A stretch of DNA of 64,000 nucleotides, taken from Marsupella aquatica. Its lineage: Eukaryota; Marchantiophyta. Below are positions 56,991 through 64,000 of this stretch, piece by piece. The notes under the pieces were generated by a model, which saw nothing but the letters and a program-made list of their open reading frames with translations, made no database searches and was not told the origin of the DNA. Every line of letters starts with the position of its first letter. The first letter of the stretch is position 1. Location of the stretch: positions 11,160,001-11,224,000 of the forward strand of contig OZ316896.1 of assembly GCA_973895155.1 (NCBI GenBank), given 5' to 3'. The position numbers and the translations under genes are program-made.

Positions 56991-57221
56991 GAGTGTACAA
57001 ATACTGCAGTAGGGAGTATGATTTCCATTGCATTCCCTGTTGAACTCCAGGGGTACCCCCTCGCCCCTGCATAGTAGCAATGCAAGGCATTCTCATTGGC
57101 CTCAAGTCCAAAATTCATACATTTTAAATATACCTTGGAATACGGCATATTGGGGCCTTGGGGGTGTCAGAGGGAGTGATTATACTCCCTACCAGTGGCC
57201 ATGGAACCCAGCCCTTATCCC
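56991..57221. mobile_element. Truncated copy of the 19.2-kb MITE-like family
   Basis: Reads as the inverse of about 19200-19430. Shared blocks in order are gtgtacaaatactg, aggggtaccccct, ggcattctcattggc, gtcagagggagtga, tactccctacc and ccatggaaccc-agccctt. The part corresponding to 19431-19531, including the other terminal repeat, is absent. Length 231 bp. Confidence 0.8.
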
Positions 57222-57564
57222 TTGGCATTTGAGGGAGTTTTGAAGGGACAAATTGTTGAGGGCCAGCTACATGCAAGATAGCTCTTATCCAGGTTGCACT
57301 TATCCAGGTCTCACCTTAATTGACCTCTTTAGGTTACAGTTCCTTCCTCGTTGATATGGTTGCAATCCTCTGCTGTTGCGCTAGAATGATGCAAAGCACG
57401 ACGAAATCTCGAAACCTTACACAGAACAGGGGAGCGCCTCGAAGATCGATGACATCTCCAATTGGATTAAGCTCGAGGAGATTGTAGGCCGTGTGGCTGC
57501 GAACTGATGTGAACTGAATTGAACTGAATCGATAGACATTGTCGACGCCCTATGGTGTGATGTG
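57222..57564. promoter_or_regulatory. Presumed promoter and 5' leader of the DNAAF5-like gene
   Basis: This stretch lies between the MITE-like fragment and the first ATG. It becomes GC-richer from about 57400. No distinct TATA box or other motif is claimed; assignment is by position only. Confidence 0.3.
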
Positions 57565-60500
57565 ATGATGATGAATGGTGCCGATCTTCTCGTCCGGACG
57601 CTGCAGAGGGATCTGAACTGCTTGTCTGATCCTGATCGGAGCACGAGGAGGAGAGCGCTTGAGAGATTGCCGAAGCGATTGCTTTCTGGCGAGCCGACCG
57701 GCGAGGCTGCTGGTGCAGGAGCACCGTCCCCGGACGTACTCCAGGTGACACTTTCTGCGCCTGCTCTTCATATTTGTGCCGCCAGCAGTTGGGATGTTAA
57801 GATGCTACTCAGTTTTGTCTAGTGCACCAATTTGGAAGCCTTTCATGGCCGGAAATTGAGAGACTGAGCGGGCATGAGTTTTGTTAGTGATCGCTGCCGC
57901 GCGTTCTTGTCAATTTCGTCGTAACAATGGATGTGACGACTGGTTGGCACATGATGTTAGGAACCTCTTCGAGCGAAATTTGGGATTTATATTTGTGGAG
58001 CCATAGTCGAAATGAACAAGCAGCATACGCAAATTTGGCACGTCTTTTCTGACTCACACGTAATTTGGAATCATGTTTTCTGCCAACAGGCAGCCTGGGA
58101 CGATTCTATACTGCGGCTAGTCGTACGGTCATTAAGTGATCCGGTAGAGAAATGCCGGGAGCTTGGCATCCAGATGATCAGCTCCGTGGCCAAAAAGTTA
58201 CCCCGGGTAGGTCACATGCAGTCCTCCGAATGGTTTGTACTTTCTGAAAAATTGCACTTGAGATTTATGCACATTTTGAATTATTTTCATGGCTGCGGGT
58301 CTCTCCCTGGAGAAGTCTTCAAATTCGTCATGCATTGTGTCTGAGATGTATTGTAGGTGGCCTGATGGAAACTAAACGAGCTCTTTCCTGGGGGACTTCT
58401 TATGCTTCCTTCCTGCCAGGGCTAAGACTCCTAAGAGTGCCTGCTGAAGTCAACCTGACTACGTTTTTTGGTTTCATCGCTAAAATTTGCAGGTGGAGCA
58501 AACAGTGCTACATACAGTCCCGGTCATAGCTGAGAGAATTGGTACGACCCCTGAAACGTTCAAACATAAATCGTATATCTTTGTCGAATTGGTGGACATC
58601 TACTCCGTTGCAGTTAGTCCCCGTTGTTGTTCACACGGAGAAGAAGATATATCTGAGTTGAAATTTAGAAAAACGCATGGGTAGCTCGTGTTTTAATTTC
58701 TTCTTCTTTTTTCTCTGATTACAGGGCAAAACCCTGTGCTTGAGGAATCAGAAGAAATCCGCTTTCAGCTAGTGAATCTCATAGCAAAAGATTTACTTCC
58801 TGGTTGCCCTGCCAGTGTCTGTTTCGACACCAGAGATCAATTCTACCTGGTATGAAAAAAGTCTGAGCGAAGCAGAAAGCTTTTGAAGTTGTGTTTGGCG
58901 GGATAAATTTTCCCTTCTGGTTTACTGAAGGCTAACGGGTTATGAGGACTTTCATCTTAAATTCATACGGCTTTGGACTTTGGGTGCAGGTAGTTATGTC
59001 AGCCATTGCCGATCAGTTTCATGAAATTAAGAAAGCAGCGTGCCAAATCATTGTACAAATTGGTGAATGTGCTCCTAACGCTCTGGAAGACAAGACTGAG
59101 CCCCTACTCAAGGCTTTATTGCCCAACATGAACCACAGTCATTTCCGCGTGAGCTTTTTACCTTGCTGAGCATTATTTCTGGGAGAAAATGTTGATGCCC
59201 TATTCGATTGCGTGCGTGAAATCTGTTGTTTCCTTTTTGTAATTATCTTCATGTGTTTCCATGTGGTATTAATCACGAACTCCTTGTATCTGAAGATTTA
59301 GGGCTTTGGGTCAGGTTACGAGTCCTATCGTAACTGATAAAATCAACAAATTGGCTCTCTTCAGGTTCGTATGGCAGTACTGCAAGCTGTTGATGCGCTT
59401 GTGCTTGTGGGGCTACCGCCAGGTGTAGCGTCGGAGCAACTGGCACCCGGTGTCAAACCCTTGGCTTTTGATCGCTCAACAGGTCTACGAGCGGTATGTT
59501 TCTTTATAACCTTGCTTGTCTAAAGAGTTCTCCTTACTTGTCTGAAGAGGTTTTGTCTTCATCAGTTCAATATCTCTTTCCATCCTACACCTGATGCAAT
59601 TGAAATTTAAAGCCTGTCTTAGCGTCATCACAACAGAGAGGTCGTGAAGAAAGTTCTGCACTACCTTGTGTGGACGGCTTATCGCATTTTACGGACAAGG
59701 ATGTGTAAAGACCCAGTCATGTACCAACGGAGTCCGGTTGAGATTGCTTGGACAATAACACTCCGTCAAAATCTCCATTTTAGTCTTTTGAAACGTGCGC
59801 GTGACATCCTTGCAGCTATTTTTCACCTGCGTCGCACGATGGCTTGGGTGGGAGGAGAAGGATGTCAAAGGCAGTTACACATCTGTTTTCCAAGAGAGAG
59901 ATCCGAGGGTTCACATTCCACAGCTGCTACCATTGTTATTGCTGGGAGTCACAGATGAGTCAACAGAGGTGGCTGCAAACTCTCTTGCCTTGGTTGAAGG
60001 AGTGGGATTCGTATATGAACGGTACATGTCCGTTTTGGATCCTTCAGTGGACAAGGTTGGTCCGTTGCACCATTTGGTCACCTAAGTTCCTTTGTGCTAG
60101 TGTCAAAATGAAGCATTTCATAAGGTTTGTGCCCCAAGTAAACTTTGTATCTGGCTCGCAGACAATGGTTGATGCAGTGGAGGAGATGACTCTGGATGGT
60201 TCCAGGTCTGACCAAGATGACTTCATTAAGAATCGAATTGACGATAAGGAGGTTAATGGAAACGCTGGCTTCTACGCAGAATTCAATTTACCTGCTCCAT
60301 ATAAAGGAAGACCTTCAATTGGATGTCGCAAATTGGTGCAGGTAAGTATCGAAGATCCTCAGCAATCTTTTTCTCTTGAGAGGGCACTTTGGAAGGTGGC
60401 TACTGCTAGCACACAATCACCGGGTATGTGGGCAACTCTATCGTTGCAATCTGTGAGGTGAATGCGATTCAATGCGGTTTAGCCTTAATTAAAATCGCTC

Positions 60501-63500
60501 CAACCAATAGCGCCCTTTGAGTCGTAGGTTCGATAGTTACTAGTGTTTAAAGTTGGAGTCACAGTAGAAAACTAATTGGTATATTTCTGACCTTATTGAA
60601 TGATCTGTCAGGCATTTCTAGGCAAGCTCCTCAAGCCAACAATGAAGGATTTACTTGGATGGACGATTGTGGTTCGTCTCGGAGCTGCTCGACTTGCTCA
60701 CACTCTGTTGGTGCGTATCGTCAACACGTGGCACGTACTTGTTCAACACTTAGGAAAGGAGTTTTAGATTGTGTTTATTCAAACAAATCTATTAATCATT
60801 GAGAACATGCAAAATGAACCATGTAAAAGTGGACAGTCCCACACAACTGGGCTCCTCGGTGTGGAAACCGCGTCGTTTTTGTTCTTTCTTTTGAGGAGTT
60901 TGTAGTAAGAGAGACATTAACCTTGAATATCTCTTGTATGGCTTTCTATTCAATTGGATGTATTAAACTTATCCTATGCGGCCTTTCGTTTTTCGGTCAA
61001 CATCTTTAGTTTTTTCAGATACAGTGGTCATCGTCACTCTTAAAGAGCACATCAAATTTGAAAGTCATTAAATACTTTGAAGGTGTGGGTCCCTTTAGTT
61101 AAATCGGCTCTTCAAGGCCAAACAGTTCAAACTGAAAATATAAGTTCCAATGTACGGATTGCAGATCTTCGCTGAGGAGCAAGCTGTCGAGTACTTGGAT
61201 ATTCTGATCCCGGCAGTTATTAGGTCAGTGGTTGAGTTCTTAATTATTTTCCTCTGGATACGATGCACATCATCAAGTCTGTCTTTAGACATCTTTCCCT
61301 TCTAACCAGACCTTGTGGACTTGAATTGTATGGAATATTTGGCTTCTTCTCATCTTTACTGTGATCTTAATAAAAACCTATTTTAGTGGGCTTGTTTGAG
61401 CCTTGTGGATGCAGTGCAGTTGGTGATGATGAAGTGGCGGTCGCACAACAGATTATGTTGGCAGTTCATGTGCTTGGTTTTCACACTAAGGCTGAATACT
61501 GGCTACCTCTTGTTTTAAACATTGTGACTACCCATGGAACTACCGATGCACAGGTACCCCTTTCATTACTCTAGTTCTCTCTGGCATCAAATAGTAGTGA
61601 AGATGGATAAGGATTCCACAAGAGATTGATCATCGTTTCATGGTTTGATTTTGCCAAATGGATTGAAGAATGATTTAAATAGCACTTGAATGTTGTGCAC
61701 TGCATTGGCGAGGGTTTGGCTACAGATTTGTGCTTTCCTTGCCGCACCGCTTATTGTGGCCTTGTACTAAAAAATACTGTACCCTAGACTCTACTGGAGC
61801 TCTATTGAGCTTCTTTTTCGGTAATAATGGGTTGGCAAATGCTCTAGACTTTGCAAAAAGAAATCAGCCCATTTTGGCGATTCCTAAAACCTTCCGTGTT
61901 GATTACAGAGAGCCAATGGACTGGTCGTAGTGGCTGGTTTACTCTATGGAACCCCAAAGCGCAGAATCCAGGAGAACCTGGTCATGCAGGTGAGAGGCCA
62001 GACCTCTGTCGTGACGTTTGTGGCCCATTCACTTTTCCACAGTATGGATTGATAGTCCTTACATCCTCTCATCCGAGCGTTGCAAATATATCATGAGATT
62101 TATGAAATGCAGACAAAAGTATTTTTTTTTTAGTAGTTCAGACGAAGGAGCATTCTTGAGAACAAAGCTTGCTGATATTCTCGTTTCTATTGTAGTTGAA
62201 TTATGGACTTGCAGAAGAAATTGTCCGATGTAGTGACCATCCTGCTGTACGACGCCAGGTAGGTTAAGGAATTGGCTACGGGAAATTGTTCGATTGTATG
62301 AATTGTTCCTTGTAATGATTTCTGGGATTGAACTTTTCTTGCCAAAATCTGCTTAGAGAGGACGTATTGTCTGAGTAAGTAGTTATTGGTCTACATTTCC
62401 CTCGATAATTTACATTGGACTTATTTTGTGTTGCAGCTTCTGTTGGTGCTGAGTAATCTTCTGGGTGTGGCTGAAGAGCTTTGTGATTCGTCTTCTCTCA
62501 AAATGTTCCTCACTTTGATTCAGGCAAGAGAAAACTCATTTCGCTATCTCATGTGTTGTTTGAGAAGAATAGTGTTCTCGAGACAGACTCAATTAGGAGC
62601 AACCTTTAAATTTGATGTGTAATGAAGCCAAAATTCTCCACTTGAGAATGAAATGGGGTCTCGAACTGGAGTTAGCATGGTGCCTAAGATTGCCACAAAT
62701 CTTCGCTCATGAAGTTTGCTGTCGCTTCTGTATCACTCATCGCAAGAATGTGTCACCCACATATTAGAACTTAGAAAAATGCACCTCTAGCTTCATCGGA
62801 TAGATCTATGACGAGGGGTTCGCTGCGTTTAGCTTCTCTTAACTCTAAGTGCAACCAAATTGGTCTAAAGTGGAGAATTTGGTTTTGTTACTCGTAAAAT
62901 GCAGACGTGAAACCTCCAGCTTTAGGAAGGAATTTTAGTAGAAGAGGACTTGGTGATGCTTAGGAAGTTAGGGATAAATTTGTTTTTGTGGTTAGAAGCA
63001 AAGGTCACGTCATAAGCTTACACCTTAAAGAAGGATTCCTCCTTCTTCGGGATGGGAAGGGGAATTTCCCATAAGTTGGAAGAGTTGTTTTAGCATGGGC
63101 GAGGCATATGTATTTTATTGTGAGTAGTGCAGATATTGTCGTCCTCCTCGTGACTCACTTTCCTGAGTTTCTTTTCAAGGACCCAGCTTGATGAATCCCT
63201 ATCATTCTGTGCCAGCTTCAATCTGCAGAAGGAGATCAGGAATTGCAGGAAGGAGCCCACCAACTTGCTGATGCTTTAGCAAAAGTAATAGGATTAACTT
63301 CAGAGAAAGATCTCTATCAAAGACATGTAGATTCTTTGATTCCGTTGGTCACTGCTGGACATGAGGATTGGTCAGGGGCCTCACCAGTGAAGTCACTATT
63401 TCAGACCTTTATGAAAAACTCTGGCAATGCTGTAAGTGATCCTCTTATCCCTTTTTCTGATCTTAATAATCATCAGTGTGAAGAATTCTTCTTCTGGACA

Positions 63501-63754
63501 TGAGGAGACGTTCACTATGCGAATGTTCTTGTTTTCGGTGTCATTTCATGGCGTTTGTCTTTCCAGGGTGGCAATGAATATCGACGTAGGCCTTGGGGAG
63601 TCTACATGACACGAGCTCACGTCTTAACGTTTCCTTAATGGTTTGAGTGTCCCATATGGTACAGGTTGGCCCCTATTTACAAATGATAGTGAATATGTTT
63701 GGCGATTGCTTGCATGAAGGACGAGATCCTGCTTTACGAATCAGTTTGTTGCAG
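57565..63754 (+). CDS. DNAAF5/HEATR2-like HEAT-repeat axonemal dynein assembly factor, 3' end beyond the window
   Basis: Exons by eye: 57565-57744, 58090-58206, 58493-58541, 58725-58849, 58990-59148, 59365-59493, 59816-60055, 60162-60341, 60612-60710, 61165-61223, 61415-61553, 61909-61989, 62196-62258, 62437-62523, 63216-63431, 63665-63754. Phases join to about 671 residues and the gene continues past the edge. The protein is all helical HEAT repeats. Family landmarks: LSDPVEKCRELGIQMIS, MSAIADQFHEIKKAACQII, NHSHFRVRMAVLQAVDAL, IPQLLPLLLLGVTDES, NLPAPYKGRPSIGCRKLV, LVVVAGLLYGTP and DLYQRHVDSLIPLV. DNAAF5 acts in the cytoplasm, helping fold and assemble dynein arms before transport into cilia; in plants this serves motile sperm. 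All introns are GT-AG except the one after 62523, which starts GC. Start: three ATGs in a row from 57565. Residues before the first HEAT unit are short compared with the human protein. Confidence 0.87.
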
Positions 63755-64000
63755 GTCAGTCCTGAACTGAGAGCTTTGAGCTTCGCCCTTTAAGACCCAT
63801 ACACGTCATCTCTGAGCGTACTTGGAGCTATACTTGCGGTCGAAATATTAAGAAGAGCAGTTTTCAAGTTTTTAGGAGTCAGGATTCCTTGTGCTCCCTT
63901 ATGCTCTTAGAAATTTTTCAGATGTGCAAGTTGAGAACATGGATGATGTATTATGTCAGTCTTCATAGCCCCATTGCTCTTACAAATGTATGTCCGCCAA
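63755..64000 (+). other. Intron of the DNAAF5-like gene (start)
   Basis: Begins gtcagt after the last visible exon. No further exon was recognised before the window ends. Confidence 0.6.

Overview
The window reads as nuclear DNA of a land plant, most likely a seedless plant. The genes have GT-AG introns, and the families are plant-type: an ALMT anion channel, a PIN auxin carrier and a plant ABCC transporter. A DNAAF5/HEATR2-like axonemal dynein assembly factor at the right edge implies motile flagellated sperm. That points to a bryophyte, lycophyte or fern rather than a flowering plant. The very divergent PIN would fit a bryophyte, but I cannot name the species from sequence alone.

Layout. 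1-597: tandem array of a 152-bp unit. 1775-2420: degenerate long-inverted-repeat element. 4241-7328: six-exon ALMT gene (+). 8287-8450: a 90-bp tandem duplication. 11340-13400: tRNA-SINE-like head and dispersed repeats in both orientations. 14584-16612: decayed Ty1/copia remnant (-) with one LTR. 17976-18952: foldback DNA element with about 340-bp arms and a 7-bp target-site duplication (TSD). 19200-19530 and 20292-21124: two further inverted-repeat elements. 22018-26575: intronless ABCC gene (+) preceded by an out-of-frame TMD0 segment. 27844-32957: nearly full-length Ty1/copia element (+) with matching LTRs and TSD CTTAC, and a broken pol. 33369-34900: degenerate dispersed repeats. 37588-43690: L1-type LINE (+) with broken ORFs and an A-rich tail; a second similar tail lies at about 44850. 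46600-50135: five-exon divergent PIN gene (+). 53016-54890: Helitron 3' end and helicase remnant (-) embedded in 18-19-bp minisatellites. 56991-57221: truncated copy of the 19.2-kb MITE-like family. 57565 to beyond the right edge: DNAAF5-like gene (+), 16 exons visible.

The four host genes (ALMT, ABCC, PIN, DNAAF5-like) are all on the + strand and separated by 15-20 kb of transposon-derived DNA. I see no operon-like or pathway relation between them; three are membrane transporters and one is a cytoplasmic assembly factor. The most unusual host gene is the PIN. Its cytoplasmic loop carries a Trp-rich 9-residue tandem repeat (W-E-x-x-R-P-S-x-x), and the prolines normally present at both helix crossovers of the transport core are absent.

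All exon boundaries were set by eye from splice consensus, reading phase and remembered family sequence; none was checked by transcript or alignment.
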